Notes: generated by a model from the letters alone, not told the origin. A stretch of 64,000 bases of DNA from Cavenderia fasciculata (GCF_000203815.1 NW_004457735.1:2418001-2482000), one strand, 5' to 3'. Positions 11,706 to 24,189 are shown, numbered from the stretch's first letter. Translations and numbers: made by a program.

Positions 11706-13640
11706 TTAATCGAGATCTTCTTCTGGACGAGCAGAACGTGGGGCAGCACCACCAGCGGCGGCAGATGGATCGAAACCACCTGGCATACCACCAGCATCAC
11801 CACCAGCAGCTTGGTACATCTTGGTCATGATTGGGTTGACGATGTTTTCGAGTTCCTTCATCTTGTGATCGAATTCCTCCTTTTCGGCTTGGGTGTTTCC
11901 TTCCAACCAGTTGATGGTCTCGTCAGAGGCCTTGGTGATGGAGTCCTTATCTTCTTGGGAGAGCTTAGAGGCGACCTTGTCGTCACGGACGGTGTTACGG
12001 ATGGTGTAGGCGTAGTTTTCCAACTTGTTCTTGGCTTCGACCTTGTTCTTTTGTTCTTCGTCTTGAGCCTTGAATTGTTCGGCTTCACGGACCATACGTT
12101 CGATTTGTTCGGCAGAGAGACGTCCCTTGTCGTTGGTGATGGTGATCTTGTGCTTGTTACCGGTAGACTTGTCTTCGGCGGATACGTTCAAGATACCGTT
12201 GGCGTCGATATCGAAAGTGACTTCGATTTGTGGAACACCACGTGGTGCGGGTGGGATGCCAGAGAGTTCGAACTTACCGAGGAGGTTGTTGTCCTTGGTC
12301 ATTGGACGTTCACCTTCGTAGACTTGGATCAAGACACCTGGTTGGTTGTCAGAGTAGGTGGAGAAGGTTTGGGTCTTCTTGCATGGGATGGTGGTGTTAC
12401 GTGGGATGAGGACAGTCATGACACCGCCGGCGGTTTCGAGACCCATAGAGAGTGGGGCAACATCGAGCAAGAGGATGTCGGCAACCTTGGAACCACCTTC
12501 GTTGTTGAGGATGGCGGCTTGGACGGCAGCACCGTAGGCAACGGCTTCGTCTGGGTTGATGGACTTGTTGAGTTCCTTGCCGTTGAAAAAGTCTTGGAGG
12601 AGGGATTGGACCTTTGGAATACGGGTGGAACCACCGACGAGGACGATTTCGTGAATGGTCTTCTTGTCGAGCTTGGCGTCACGGAGAACCTTTTCGACTG
12701 GGTCGAGACAACCACGGAAGAGGTCGGCATTGAGTTCTTCGAAACGAGCACGGGTGATCGAGGTGTAGAAATCGATACCTTCCATGAGCGAGTCGATTTC
12801 GATCGAGGCTTGGGCAGATGAGGAGAGGGTACGCTTGGCACGCTCGCAAGAGGTACGGAGACGACGGAGGGCACGTTGGTTGGTCATGAGATCCTTCTTG
12901 TGCTTACGCTTGAACTCTTCGACGAAATGAGAGACCATACGATTGTCGAAATCTTCACCTCCCAAATGGGTGTCACCAGCGGTGGCCTTGACTTCAAAGA
13001 CACCGTCTTCGATGGTGAGGAGAGAGACATCGAATGTACCTCCTCCGAGATCGAAAATGAGGATGTTCTTTTCGGTGGCAGACTTCTTTTCGAGACCGTA
13101 GGCGATGGCGGCGGCGGTTGGCTCGTTGATGATACGTTGAACGTTGAGCTTGGCAATGACACCAGCGTCCTTGGTGGCTTGACGTTGAGAGTCGTTGAAA
13201 TAAGCTGGAACGGTGATGACAGCGTTGTTGACGGTCTTACCGAGGTAGGCTTCGGCAGTTTCCTTCATCTTGAGGAGAACCATGGATGAGACTTCTTCTG
13301 GGGAGAAGGTCTTAACGTCACCCTTGAATTCAACTTGGAGGTATGGCTTGTCACCTTCCTTTTGGACAACCTTGAATGGCCAGTGCTTCATGTCGGATTG
13401 GACGACGGCGTCAGAGAACTTACGACCAATGAGACGCTTGGCATCGAAAATGGTGTTGGTTGGGTTCATGGCGACTTGGTTCTTGGCGGCATCACCAATC
13501 AAACGTTCAGAGTCGTTAAAGGCAACATATGATGGGGTGGTTCTGTTACCTTGGTCGTTGGCAATGATTTCAACACGATCGTTTTGCCATACACCAACGC
13601 ATGAGTATGTAGTACCTAAATCAATTCCAATAGCTGACAT
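11706..13640 (-). CDS. Cytosolic/nuclear Hsp70 chaperone (Hsc70 type)
   Basis: This is an intronless 644-residue Hsp70, an ATP-driven chaperone. The ATPase domain (1-385) has [25 protein letters not shown] and [11 protein letters not shown]. The substrate-binding domain (395-510) and helical lid (510-610) follow, and a short Gly/Ala/Pro tail ends the protein. It has neither a signal peptide nor a KDEL-type tail, and the [15 protein letters not shown] segment is typical of cytosolic members. The C-terminus reads EEDLD rather than the usual EEVD, the peptide that recruits TPR co-chaperones. Codon use is strongly biased to C- and G-ending codons, unlike its neighbours, as expected for a very highly expressed gene. 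The opposite strand is also open for over 1 kb purely because of this bias. Confidence 0.97.
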   Translation of the reverse strand: MSAIGIDLGTTYSCVGVWQNDRVEIIANDQGNRTTPSYVAFNDSERLIGDAAKNQVAMNPTNTIFDAKRLIGRKFSDAVVQSDMKHWPFKVVQKEGDKPYLQVEFKGDVKTFSPEEVSSMVLLKMKETAEAYLGKTVNNAVITVPAYFNDSQRQATKDAGVIAKLNVQRIINEPTAAAIAYGLEKKSATEKNILIFDLGGGTFDVSLLTIEDGVFEVKATAGDTHLGGEDFDNRMVSHFVEEFKRKHKKDLMTNQRALRRLRTSCERAKRTLSSSAQASIEIDSLMEGIDFYTSITRARFEELNADLFRGCLDPVEKVLRDAKLDKKTIHEIVLVGGSTRIPKVQSLLQDFFNGKELNKSINPDEAVAYGAAVQAAILNNEGGSKVADILLLDVAPLSMGLETAGGVMTVLIPRNTTIPCKKTQTFSTYSDNQPGVLIQVYEGERPMTKDNNLLGKFELSGIPPAPRGVPQIEVTFDIDANGILNVSAEDKSTGNKHKITITNDKGRLSAEQIERMVREAEQFKAQDEEQKNKVEAKNKLENYAYTIRNTVRDDKVASKLSQEDKDSITKASDETINWLEGNTQAEKEEFDHKMKELENIVNPIMTKMYQAAGGDAGGMPGGFDPSAAAGGAAPRSARPEEDLD

Positions 13641-14207
13641 TTTTGATTTCTAAAAAAAGAAATAGTAATAAGATAGACGAGTAGAAAAGTAAGAGTAAGT
13701 AAAAGATATTTTTTTTTTTTTTAAAAGAGATAGATAGATAGAAAAAAAAAACGAGCGTTGTATTTGTGTGTTTGTCGAAGAAAACGTACAATTTATATTA
13801 TTATTATTATATGTGTTATAAAAAAAGGGGAAAAGAGTATGTTTGTAGTTGTTGTGAAAGGGAGGGTTGTTGGGAAAAAAAGTTATTTGTTGTTGTTAAA
13901 ACGAACGAAAACTTGAAAGTATATACAAAAAATATATAGTTTGTAAAAGAAAGAAAGAGTGTGTGGTTGTTGTGTTTAGATAGATATATATTTAATTAAA
14001 AATATATATATTTGAATGCGAGGAGAAGTAGATTATTATTATTGAATAATATTATAAATACCTTTAAGGGGGATCAAAGTATATAAAGCTTTTTGTCAGA
14101 GACGACTCTAATCATAGTAGGCAGTTCACGCTCAAGTTTTAAAAAAAAAATCAATAGAAAATCATTTGAAATTCAATTATTTTCGGCGAGTTTAACGAAA
14201 TTTAAGA

Positions 14208-14215
14208 GAACTTTC
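14208..14215. promoter_or_regulatory. Possible heat-shock element upstream of Hsp70
   Basis: GAACTTTC fits a two-unit heat-shock element (GAAnnTTC). It lies about 570 bp upstream of the Hsp70 start codon, in the region shared with the divergent phosphomannomutase gene. Only two 5-bp units are well matched, so this is a weak candidate. Confidence 0.3.
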
Positions 14216-14500
14216 GAATTTGTGCACGCTCTATTTGTTCTCGTTTTTTGCTGCTCCCTCTATCCTCGTTTTGGCCTATTTTTTTAATTATAATTATTGT
14301 TTTATACTCAACAGAAGATCTAGATTATCTATTACCAACCAACCAACCCAATTTATTAAGATTATAGAGTTGGTCACCCAACCTCACGTATAACTTGACT
14401 TTATTTTGATTTATTATTGATATTCAAAATACAAAGCAAAATATTATATTAGAGTATATATGGACGGTGCATGCATTTATTTTCATAATAATTTTCCGGG

Positions 14501-14519
14501 TCAAGATGAGTCATCTTGA
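14501..14519. promoter_or_regulatory. 19-bp palindrome with a bZIP (AP-1/GCN4-like) core
   Basis: The sequence TCAAGATGAGTCATCTTGA is a perfect palindrome around a single central base. It contains ATGAGTCAT, the ideal binding site for AP-1/GCN4-type bZIP factors. It sits between the divergent Hsp70 and phosphomannomutase genes, about 270 bp upstream of the latter. Binding by a bZIP factor is inference. Confidence 0.5.
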
Positions 14520-14785
14520 TACATATACTGGACTGGAATAGAGATATATGTCCTGTTGCTGCTGATTCATCATGTCTTGAGTCATTGAATTGATCTATTA
14601 TATTCTAAATAGGTAGTTGAACATGTTGATTTGGACAAGTTTGAAATTTTTGGCTCAACGCATCGTCACACAGCAATGATAAAAATACACACCTGCTGTG
14701 ATGATGTGAATGTTCACAATATTTAATTTAACAACAACATTCATTTCTAAAAACACAAGAGATAGAAGATAATCAATTAAAAGAG

Positions 14786-15674
14786 ATGAGCAGATTAGCA
14801 AATACAATTGTTTTATTCGATGTTGATGGAACATTGACAAAACCAAGAAATAATATCACCGATACATTCAAAGAGTATCTACTTGCACTTAGAAAGAGAG
14901 TTTGTTTAGGTGTTGTTGGTGGTTCTGATCTTGCAAAGATCCTCGAACAACTCGGAGGTGAAAGTGCTATTACCAACTTTGACTACTTATTCTCAGAGAA
15001 TGGTTTAAACTCTTTCAAGGATGGTAAACCAATTCATACTCAAGTATGTAATAGTAGTAGTAGTTAGTTGTATAACAACAATATCACTCACTTTTCTCTT
15101 TCTTTATTATTTAGTCAATTAAAGAATTCCTGGGAGAACAAAGATTAAAGGAATTTATCAACTTTGTATTACATTATATCGCCGATCTTGAAATACCAAT
15201 CAAGAGAGGTACCTTTATCGAATTTAGAAATGGAATGATCAACGTTTCACCAATCGGTAGAAACTGCTCACAAGGTGAACGTGACGATTTTGAAAAATAC
15301 GACAAGGAACACAAGATTAGAGAAACTATGATCGCTGCGCTCAAGGAAAAGTTCCCATCCATCGGTCTTCAATACTCGATTGGTGGCCAAATCTCATTTG
15401 ATTGTTTCCCAATTGGATGGGACAAGACCTATTGCTTGAAACTTTTACCAGAATCTGAATATAAAACTATTTATTTCTTTGGTGATAAGACTTACAAGGT
15501 ATATTAAATGAAAGATATATGGTTGGTTGGATATTAATATTAGTTTTAATTTAATATTTAATATTTTAGGGTGGTAATGATTATGAAATTAGTATTGATC
15601 CAAGACTTACCAAATCATTTACTGTTACATCACCAGAAGATACTTTAAAGTTCTTAAAGGAATTATTCCCATAA
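14786..15674 (+). CDS. pmm: Phosphomannomutase (eukaryotic PMM, HAD family)
   Basis: The enzyme interconverts mannose-6-phosphate and mannose-1-phosphate in the cytosol, supplying GDP-mannose for glycosylation. My model is join(14786..15043, 15115..15498, 15570..15674), giving 248 residues, the normal family length. The HAD nucleophile motif FDVDGTLT is at residues 11-18. [22 protein letters not shown], the cap region with [15 protein letters not shown], and FFGDKT with GGNDYEI complete the family signature. The introns are 71 bp each, in phase 0, and begin GTATGT or GTATAT. The first Met is used because it directly precedes the conserved N-terminus. I see nothing unusual in the coding region. 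Confidence 0.97.
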
Positions 15675-15911
15675 AAAAAAAAGAACAATCAAATGGACTA
15701 GACTAAAAAGTAGTCAACAACAAACAATACAAATACAAATATAAATAGTAATACGATGTCATTTTTTTATTAAATATATTAAATATATATATTTAATTGA
15801 TTGGATGATTTATTTATTTATTTCAAGCACACAACATCAATTAATGATAAAAGTAATTAATTAGATTACTTTGTTTGAAAGAAATAGATAGATTGGAATT
15901 TATATCTGGAT

Positions 15912-16235
15912 TTAATTCCACCAACCACCACGACGACCAGAATCAATATCAATATCAATGTCAATATCGATATCAATATCATTTCTCCAGCCACGACGAC
16001 CACCACAACATCCTCTACGAGCAGTCATTGAGCCACCAGAAACATCAGAGAAACCAGTACTTGTTTGAATGGTTGAGTTTTGAACAGATCCAATTGATAC
16101 TGGAGAGAGTTTGGAAAGATTTTCTGTACAGAAAGAAAGATAGAAAAGAGAGAAAGAGAAAAAGGAATTGGAGATTAGATTGGTTACATTATTATTATAA
16201 TATTAAATTTTTTTAATGTACATACTGAATAACAT
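15912..16235 (-). CDS. hssA/2C/7E-like small Gly/Arg-rich protein
   Basis: The model is join(15912..16123, 16226..16235), giving 73 residues. Exon 1 codes only for Met-Leu-Phe plus one base, and a 102-bp GTATGT intron follows. A tiny first exon followed by an intron is the typical layout of dictyostelid hssA/2C/7E genes. The protein begins MLFKNLSKLSPVSIGS, then has a Ser/Thr-rich stretch (GFSDVSGGSMTARR), a Cys/Gly/Arg patch (GCCGGRRGW), an alternating Asp-Ile run and a RRGGWW end. The family is known for strong developmental, often prestalk, expression, but its biochemical role is unknown. The Asp-Ile run is unusual, since family members commonly have Gly-Leu repeats here. Family assignment is by organisation and composition, not by a catalytic motif. 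Confidence 0.7.
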
Positions 16236-16334
16236 TTTGGTAAAAAGAATTGAAAATTGTAAAGAAAAGTAATAATTGTTTGTTTTGAATATATGTTTGT
16301 TTGTTTGTTTGTTTGTTTGATTTGATGATTTGAA

Positions 16335-16362
16335 TGAAGTTGCAACTTCACTATTTATAGAT
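16335..16362 (-). promoter_or_regulatory. Perfect 16-bp palindrome next to a TATA box, hssA-like promoter
   Basis: TGAAGTTGCAACTTCA at 16335-16350 is fully self-complementary and has TTGCAA at its centre. Immediately on the gene side, in the leftward direction, the sequence upstream of the palindrome reads ATCTATAAATAG (about 16351-16362), which fits a TATA box. The start codon is about 100 bp further left. It could be the binding site of a dimeric developmental factor. Confidence 0.5.
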
Positions 16363-16579
16363 AATTGTTTGGTAAATTTGGTGAAAAAATCCTTCAATTA
16401 TCCAACTCTATAGAGTACAACACTCCTCCTCCTCCTCCTCTACTCACATCAGAAATAGACTAAATAGGAAATAAAATGATTAATAATCATTGGTTTTAAC
16501 AAATAAAATAAAAAAATATTGGTAGAGGGAGAGGGGGTATGAAACTAATACTTTTAGGAATTAAAATATTTTATTTAAA

Positions 16580-18374
16580 TTATTTATTAATTTTGAAGAT
16601 GATTTTAATATCCATCGAGTAGATATAGGTTTGAGTGTTTTCAGTATTACTAATTCTTTTAACATGTTTACCAGTTAGAGTATATTGATTGGCATCACCA
16701 TATTCATCAACGGTACCGCCGTCTGTTAATAAATCACCACTAAATGTTGAAGTAGTTTCTAATTCAATAGATGATGATGGATGTTCTTCTTTTTCATTCT
16801 CTTTCTTTTCATTTCCTTTTTCATTTTCATTTTCTTCTTTAATATTTGTAATATTATAACCAAATAGATCTAATTTTTGTTGTTGATTTGAAAATATACC
16901 AGAATGAACTATTGCTTCAGTTCCTTCAAATTGTAACATTACTTTAATAGAGTCTCCCCATTTAATGATTTCACTGGTTGTTGGCACTAAAAAGTAAACA
17001 AACCAGTGTAAGTATAGAGAATAGAAAGGATGTTAAAAAAAAAAAAAGAGGTGAACATACTTGAACTAATATATTCAATATTTTTAGATAGTTTCTTTTG
17101 CATTTCCATTTGATTATTAAATTGTTCAATTGTTTTGTTGGCAATGGTGTCTTGAATGTTTAAACATTGCATGGTAGAGTTTTTATATTCAAATGATTCT
17201 AATGTATAATATGTCTTTGGTACATTATCAATGGTCTTGCTATCACTATGACTTGTCTTTTTTGACACAAGTTTGAGTGATGATTGATCGGTTGATAATC
17301 CAATTAATTTAGTATCATTTAATAATTTATACATTGAATGGTAATCAAATCTAGTTGGCATTATTGATTCATAATGCAATACATTCTACAATTAAAAAGA
17401 AATAAATAAATGATGATCAATTCTATATTTATGTATGTATGTATGTATCTATATATATACCATTATTGAAGGAAAGTTATTAACTAGTATATCACCCATA
17501 GTTCTTGCTTCATCCCATAGAGATAGATGACATGACAAACTAAATGCCAATACTAGTCTCATAAAGTGTTCATCAGGATCCAATCTATTGGTTTCAATCA
17601 TATCGGATGTCAATAGAATAATTGGTATTGCTCTTTTCATCAACATTGGGTATTCAAGACAGAGTGATAGCTGTATAGTTACCATCTTTTCAATGGTACT
17701 CGTTTCAACTCCTCGTACACTCTCTTTACCAATATCCAATAATCTCCATGTTAAATCCATATCTTCATATTTTGGGTTCTAAATATTATTGTTGATCAAG
17801 AAGAAGGAGAAGAAGAAGAATTCAGTTAGTTTTCATTCATTCATTAATGGTATGTGATCACATACATTTAATCTTTCATTATTTGGTAGATGTTGATTAT
17901 ATTCTCTTGGTAAATTCCAAGACATTAGGAATTTAGCTGCATAGAATCTAATATCGATTGATGTATTGGTAATATTATCTTTTATCGATATAATGTCATT
18001 GTAAACTTTGTTCAATTTTTGAATATCATCATCTAATCGTTGTTGTTGGTCCGATGACGATGAAGAAGGTTGTTGTGATTTATTCAAAAAGTTGATAGAT
18101 GATTTGATTGTATCAACTGTCAAAGTGGTCGAAGAAGAAGAGGATGACCTAGAATACATTCTCTTGTTGTTGAGAGTATACCCATTTCTTGTTGTAGTGT
18201 TTTCATCATTATTATTATTATTATTGTACATTAACCATTTCTTATTTGAATCATCTGAATTATTATGCAATGAACCGATTGAATGATTGCATTTGTAATT
18301 GAAGGATTGTAGAAGAAGTAAAGATTTGCTTTTTAAAACAACATCTCTTTTGATTATTGATATTGATGATGAAG

Positions 18375-18409
<35 letters not shown>

Positions 18410-18432
18410 GGTATTAATCTTCTTAACAACAT
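16580..18432 (-). CDS. Unknown four-exon protein with Thr-rich N-terminus
   Basis: The model is join(16580..16986, 17061..17385, 17461..17778, 17866..18432), with consistent phases (0, 0, 1), giving about 538 residues. I do not recognise the family. The N-terminus (MLLRRLIP, then poly-Thr and Ser) is basic and hydroxylated, and could be a mitochondrial presequence. Residues 60-150 are Asn/Ser-rich. The middle (exons 2 and 3) looks helical, for example FMRLVLAFSLSCHLSLWDEA, and could be a solenoid-type repeat. Exon 4 is more beta-like, with a Glu/Lys/Asn-rich insertion (EENENEKGNEKKENEKEE). The Met codon at the start of exon 4 is formed across the splice junction. The call as a real gene rests on agreement of splice sites and open frames. 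Confidence 0.7.
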
Positions 18433-18528
18433 TTTGTTCTTTTAATTGAATTAAACTTGATCTTGCACAAAATTGTTTTTTGAGCAAGAAAACAATTATT
18501 TATTTATTTAATTTGTATTTGTATTAAT

Positions 18529-21500
18529 TTAAATTAAACAATTACCATATAAAGTATTAAAATCAGATTTAGTGTATTGATAATCATGATCATCAACATA
18601 TTGACCATTACCAATTAATAATAATTCCAATTCTGAAAAATCATTATCCACAACAGATAAAAGGTTGGTGATTTTCTCGAGTGTTGGTAGATTGGTCAGT
18701 TTAAATGTCCAATTTGTGTATGGTGATAGGAGTGGTTCACTTTGACCAAGTCTCTCTGCAGTGGCATTTAACGATATCATTTGATTATCCGATGAGAGAC
18801 AGTATTTAAAAGTACACGGTTCATTTGACACTAGGTATAGATTATTGTCAAACTTGTAATATGAATCACCAGAATGTTTCAATGAGAATGATACTTTGGA
18901 ACTTGACAATGACGATTGAATGGCTTTGGATAGTTGCGCATTTGATTTGTGAGAGATGACAAGTTGGACAGTTTTAAGTTTGGTCGATGAATATTGAGAG
19001 CGATCGATACTGGAGTACATATTGATAGGATCACCTTTGAAAAGATTGATCATTGACTCTTTAAAATGTGGATGAGTTTTATCCCAACGATAGTATGGGT
19101 CGTATACTGTGAATTGATGTTTTCTAATGTTATCGGTGATATTTGATCTGATTCTACTGACACCTTGTTTGATGAATGAATTGATAACATGAATATCACT
19201 TTCCAAACTTTTGATTATATTTGAACCACCAGATTTGTTGAGCAGTTGAAGCGACCCAACAATTTCAGACCCAAATGGGAACATACTCTGAATGAATCAT
19301 TTGGTTCCTATGTGATACAGTTCTAGAACCATGTTGAGTCTAGTCTCTATTGATAAGAGTTGAATGTAAGAGTGTGATGAATTAACTTGGTCACTCGACG
19401 GGTTGATAACATTGGCCATGAAATTAACCATTTGAATATGATCCTTGTATTCTTCGGTTTTATCATTAATTTCCATCGAAATTCTGATATATTGTTTAAT
19501 GTCTTGGAGGATGTTGATAAATGGTTCCAAGCCATTCTTGGATAATTTGATGATTTCGGAAACTTTGGATATTTCTTTCATGACTTTTTTGTAGTCATTT
19601 CCAATAGTGATGACTTGGTACTTTCTCTCAGCATGACTAATTTTGGCAAAAGTTTCCTGTTGGTTGGCCAAAGCAAGTAGATTTTTGTTGAGATAATCCC
19701 TCAATATGGGAAGTGATTGTTCGATTGATAGAGAAAGAGCCTCGTTGAGTTTTTGTAATGCCTCGATATCCTTTTGCTGCTCGTCCCATGTAGTCTTGGT
19801 CTGTTGAACGAGTGGAGCGATTTCTTTCAATGCTTGGTTGACTTTTTTAAAGTTTACCATTTCTTTTCCACTTTCATCATCATCATCATCATCTTTACCA
19901 TCTTCTAGTTTTTTTTCTTCACCATCTTCTTTTCTTTTCGCGTATACCATGCCCATTGATTCCCACATCAAATTAAAAGTGGGGGCATCAGGTGTTTGAA
20001 TAAAGCTGGCAATTTTTCTCAAGGCTCCAATTCCTAAACCACCATAAGGTATGGCCCAGGAACAGAATATGATAAACAACTCTAATCCAACACCACATAA
20101 ACTGTTCTTGATCAAACCAGCTATAGATGTCATTTTAGCTGCTCCAATAATTTTAGTGTTTTTTGAGATCATTGATTTAAACTCCATTTCAATGTCATTA
20201 AAAGTTCTTTTGAGTGCAACATCACATGATTTGATATCTTTGTTGAGGTTGAATAGGATGGTGTCACTACGATTTACTTTTAATTTGATTTGTTGTTCAT
20301 ATTCATTTTTGTAGTAATAGACGAGTGATTGGTGCTCACCCTTCATCAATCTTTCAATGTCTGATGTAATCACTGAAAAATACTTTTCAATGTCATTGAC
20401 AGGTGTCGAAGAGTTGGTCAGTTTCATAAGCATGTTGATTTTACTTAGAGTGATCGACAGCAGCAATGAAATGGTTGGATCCGAGTAGAGTGATAGTTTT
20501 TTTGTTTGAGCATACAAACATACCATATCATAGTACGATTTGTATGATTCAATGACCAAAGCTGGGTCACTATCTACCAAACAATACTGACCTATAAAGG
20601 TATATTGCTCGATCAATTGAGTGATGGTAAAGTGTTCCAAAACATCTTGATACAAAAATAGATTGTTGTTGAATTTTTGAGTTGTTGTTGGATTGTTTAT
20701 ATTGGTGATTGACTTTTTAGCTTCTCTACAATAATTTTGAATGTAAACCAACTTTTCCTCTGGTTTGAGTGTAGGCAGTTGTAATGTAAAACATGGTTTT
20801 TGATTCTTGTCTTGCGAAAAATTTGGATCGATTCGACAGTATATAGACTTGTCGTCGTCAGACATGTAGTACATTGAACCAATAGAGTTACTTTTGGTTT
20901 TGTGGTTTGGAGACATGATGATTAGATTGTTACAAGGAATGACAAAACCATCCAAATCAAAGTCGATGAGATTGAATGCAAATAGACACACTACATTGAA
21001 TACTATTCCTTGATGGTCTTTTTGGAGGGTAGAGTGGACGGTCGACATTGACAAATTGTCATCACAAATGACCAAACAATTTTGCTCCTGAGAGCTAACA
21101 TTTAATAGAGCCATCCCTTTTGCAAGTCTTTGTTGATTTCTGATGGTTGCATGAGAGCTTTTGGTGATTGGTTCAAGTGACCTTTGTTGTGATAAATGAC
21201 CAGGGATGGTCATCTCGGCAAGAGTAGGCCATAATATCTGTGCACCAATGATTTCAAATGCACTGACCATAGCATTTGTATCGTATGATCCCGCAGGGTT
21301 CGAAAAGAATTTGTTGTTCATGCAAACACTTTGTGATGATGGGAACCCAATATCAGCCACTTCAACGTTGCTATCTAGCGCATTTGAAAATACGACAAAC
21401 ATATTATTGGCAATAAAGCTTGGTAGATTCTCTTTGACAAACTTTGCTACAACATCTTTTTGACTCTTTCCAACAAGAGTAGGGTTGATTACTACAATCA

Positions 21501-22043
21501 CACCGTGGATATTAGACGCATAGGTAGAAGTGAGGCATTTTCTAATCTCCATTTTAACCTCTTCCTCTGTCATGTGACTTGATCCCCAACCCGGGAGTAT
21601 CGACAAATGCAAAGTCACACTCTCCTAGTGGTACTCTAAATTGATAGAGAGCACATTGCTTTGTTGTTCTACCTGGTTCTCCAAGAGGTAGTGCTACCTC
21701 TGATGGTTTGACCTCTATCATCCGATTTTGAACGAGATGTTCATTTGGTATAGCTACCTTTAGTTCAGTGTCACTAGGTCCTCTATCGAAAAAGTTACAA
21801 AGTGTATTGATAAATGTTGATTTACCTAAAGTAGTTGTAGTTATAGTTATAGTTGATTATATATTTTAATATGTGTGTTAACATTGAATGAAAAGAAACC
21901 AAAATTGAAGTTGTGATGAGATGATAACACCAAATTTTATATTTATGTTAATTATTTTTTATTTATTTTTCTTTTTTTTTATAAAGCTAACTACCTTCAC
22001 CATATCTACCAAGTACCAAGAATATTTTATTTGGTTTGTCCAT
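18529..22043 (-). pseudogene. Large P-loop GTPase gene, apparently disrupted
   Basis: The model is join(18529..21825, 21995..22043), about 1,114 codons. Exon 1 gives MDKPNKIFLVLGRYGEG and exon 2 begins KSTFIN, so the phase-1 intron cuts the P-loop (GRYGEGKST). G3 is DTPG. A G4-like segment (VVFSN) is weak. Beyond the G domain are long helical and coiled-coil segments, one hydrophobic stretch (ELFIIFCSWAIPYGGLGIGA) and an acidic DDDDDE patch. Two defects appear. There is one extra G after DTPGL, near 21582-21590, relative to the copy at 24.5-25.3 kb. There is also an in-frame TGA at 19297-19299, after which the same frame continues for about 250 codons. The rest is well preserved, so this is either a young pseudogene or an assembly with errors. 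Related by its G domain to the AIG1/septin-like GTPases. Confidence 0.7.
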
Positions 22044-22479
22044 TATTATTATTATTATTCTTTTATCTCTCTATTTATTTCTAGTCAGGTGGAATTGCTA
22101 AAGTTGAATATCTTCACAGCTGCTTCTATTTTGGCTGAGATTTAAAAAGTTCATTTTAAATTCAATGATTGTCAAACCACCTCAAATGCCCGGGAGATCT
22201 TCAAAGCACCAATCGGCAGTCGACGAGATCCCATTCTTTTTTAACTTTTCGACCTTGGTCCGTACCCCTAGGTCCTCACTGTTTGGCCTATCATTTTTTT
22301 TAAAAAAACAATGATCAAGTACCATGGTTGCCGAGGCGGTGGTCATTTATTTTAATTAATTAAATTTTAAAATCTTTTGATTCAATGATTGTCACAGTGC
22401 CGAGCCACACTGTGATGAAAGGTCTCAATGCGATCCTATTTTTTCACCTATTAACGTATCACTTTGTAATAGTAGCATC
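22044..22479. other. Divergent promoter region between two GTPase genes
   Basis: This 436-bp spacer separates the leftward large GTPase gene from the rightward one. It contains TCACAGTG (22392-22399) and CACTGTGA (22408-22415), a perfect 8-bp hairpin with an 8-nt loop. Much of the left part is repeated, with deletions, upstream of the truncated copy at about 25290-25530. Confidence 0.6.
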
Positions 22480-24053
22480 ATGATATCATCTTTAACTTCT
22501 TCTGTAAACTTTAGAAAAAATAGAGAAACCCTCTTTGGTAAACCTGCTCATCATCGTATTTTAGTAATAGGAGAGACAGGGTCAGGTATGAACTACAACC
22601 GTTTCGAAACTAATTAAATCAAACTTTGTTTCTAAAACATTTTATTTATTTATTTTTAGGAAAATCAACATTTATCAATACAGTTGGAAACTATTTCACA
22701 AATGGGAAATGTTCTAATCCAAATGTGTTTATTCCAACTACTAATCTGCAACAAAATCAAATGATGAATATTAAACATACAGAGAACTTGGACTCTTGCT
22801 CAACTGAGAGCCAAACAACCAGATGTTCAACCTACACTTTTGAAAAAGGAAATTCATACTACTATTTTATAGATTCACCTGGATTCAACGACACGGCTGG
22901 AAAAGAAAAGGATCAAGAAAACATTATGCACATCCTCGCTACCATCATGGCCGAAGAAACTATAACATGCATTATTATTGTCATCAATGGCACTCAGATT
23001 AGAATGACTGAGCAACTAAGATACGTGATAGACTGCTTCAAGGGGAACCTGCCGGCCGACCTGTTTGACAATATTCTGGTGGTGTTTACAAAATGTGCAG
23101 AGGGAGAGTCTAGTTTTAGAATCTCTGAATTGGACATTCCGGGTGTAGAGGATGATGGCCGTTCCTATTGTATGAATAATTCTGGGTTTGGTCCTACATT
23201 GTATAATCAATGTAAGCCGGAGTATCAAAAAGCTCGATCCAATAGTTGGCACGATTCAATGAAGACGATCGATGATTTGATAGGAGTGATACACGCTCTC
23301 AATATCAAACCAGCAACATCATTCAAAAAGATTCACAAGAAACGAATGAGGATTACAGAGGATATCCATAACCTCGTTCTCAAAATGTTGTCTCTCAACG
23401 ATATCAATGACAAATTGAAAAAATCAAGTCTATCTTTTAACGATGACCTAGATGTTCAAGTTGAAAGATATGAGTTTGAAGACAGTCCAAACCTTAATCT
23501 ACTGTGTTCAACATGCAACAAATCATGCAAGGTGTGTTCATTCAATACTCCAATCATATCTCTATGCTCCAATATCAATCTCGTTTCTGGAACATGCAAG
23601 TCTTGTGCATGTTCTTCCAAAGTCCATTACCATTCACACAAGGAAATTGTTTTGGTCAAAAGAACGATTAGATATCTTTTGGAACACAGAGAAACCAATG
23701 AAATAGTCATCACCAAAAAGCTAACCAAGATCCTAAAACCAACAGAAGAAGCTGACAAAAAGATATCATCTGCATCAAACAAGAGTAAAGAAATCAATGA
23801 CAAGAAAAGTTTGTTGGAGGCAAACATGCAAGAGAAGGCTACTCTGATTGATGATTTGGTTGCTATGATCACTAAATTTAAAAAGTTATGTCCTGGCTTG
23901 AACCATGTTAGGGAAATGCAAGAAATGGTAGATTTATTAGCTAAAAAGTATAATGAATCTGGTCATAAAACATATCAAGCTACTCCTTTGGAATTTGATA
24001 CTGTCATTAGAGAAATTCAAGAAGATCTTATTGGTAAATTAAAAACATTGTAA
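22480..24053 (+). CDS. AIG1-like GTPase with Cys/His zinc-binding-like domain
   Basis: The model is join(22480..22585, 22660..24053), 499 residues. The intron cuts the P-loop (GETGSG, then KSTFIN) at exactly the same place as in the two neighbouring GTPase genes. G1 is GETGSGKST, G3 is DSPG and the G4 position reads FTKCAEG, as in AIG1/GIMAP-related and other amoebal GTPases. Around residues 314-360 is a Cys/His block (CSTCNKSC, then CKSCACSSKVHYHSH) like the small zinc-binding module that follows such G domains in many amoebae and fungi. A coiled coil follows to the end. Such GTPases usually act on membranes or in defence-type responses; the role here is inferred. The frame is intact, in contrast to the neighbours. 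Confidence 0.82.
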
Positions 24054-24189
24054 TTTATTATTAATGGATTTAAATAAATAGATAAATCAATAAGTAATTT
24101 GTTTGGAAAGGTTAGGGATCGCTCTTTATTGTCACCAATAAAAATAGTATCCTTAAGAGGAGGTGGTGGTGGTCATTTGATATTATAAT

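Noticed and set aside
11811-12821. Long open frame antisense to Hsp70 (336 codons)
   Set aside because: Caused by the strong codon bias of Hsp70 on the other strand; composition is not protein-like.
14641-14712. Imperfect inverted repeat upstream of PMM
   Set aside because: Several mismatches; no better than expected by chance.
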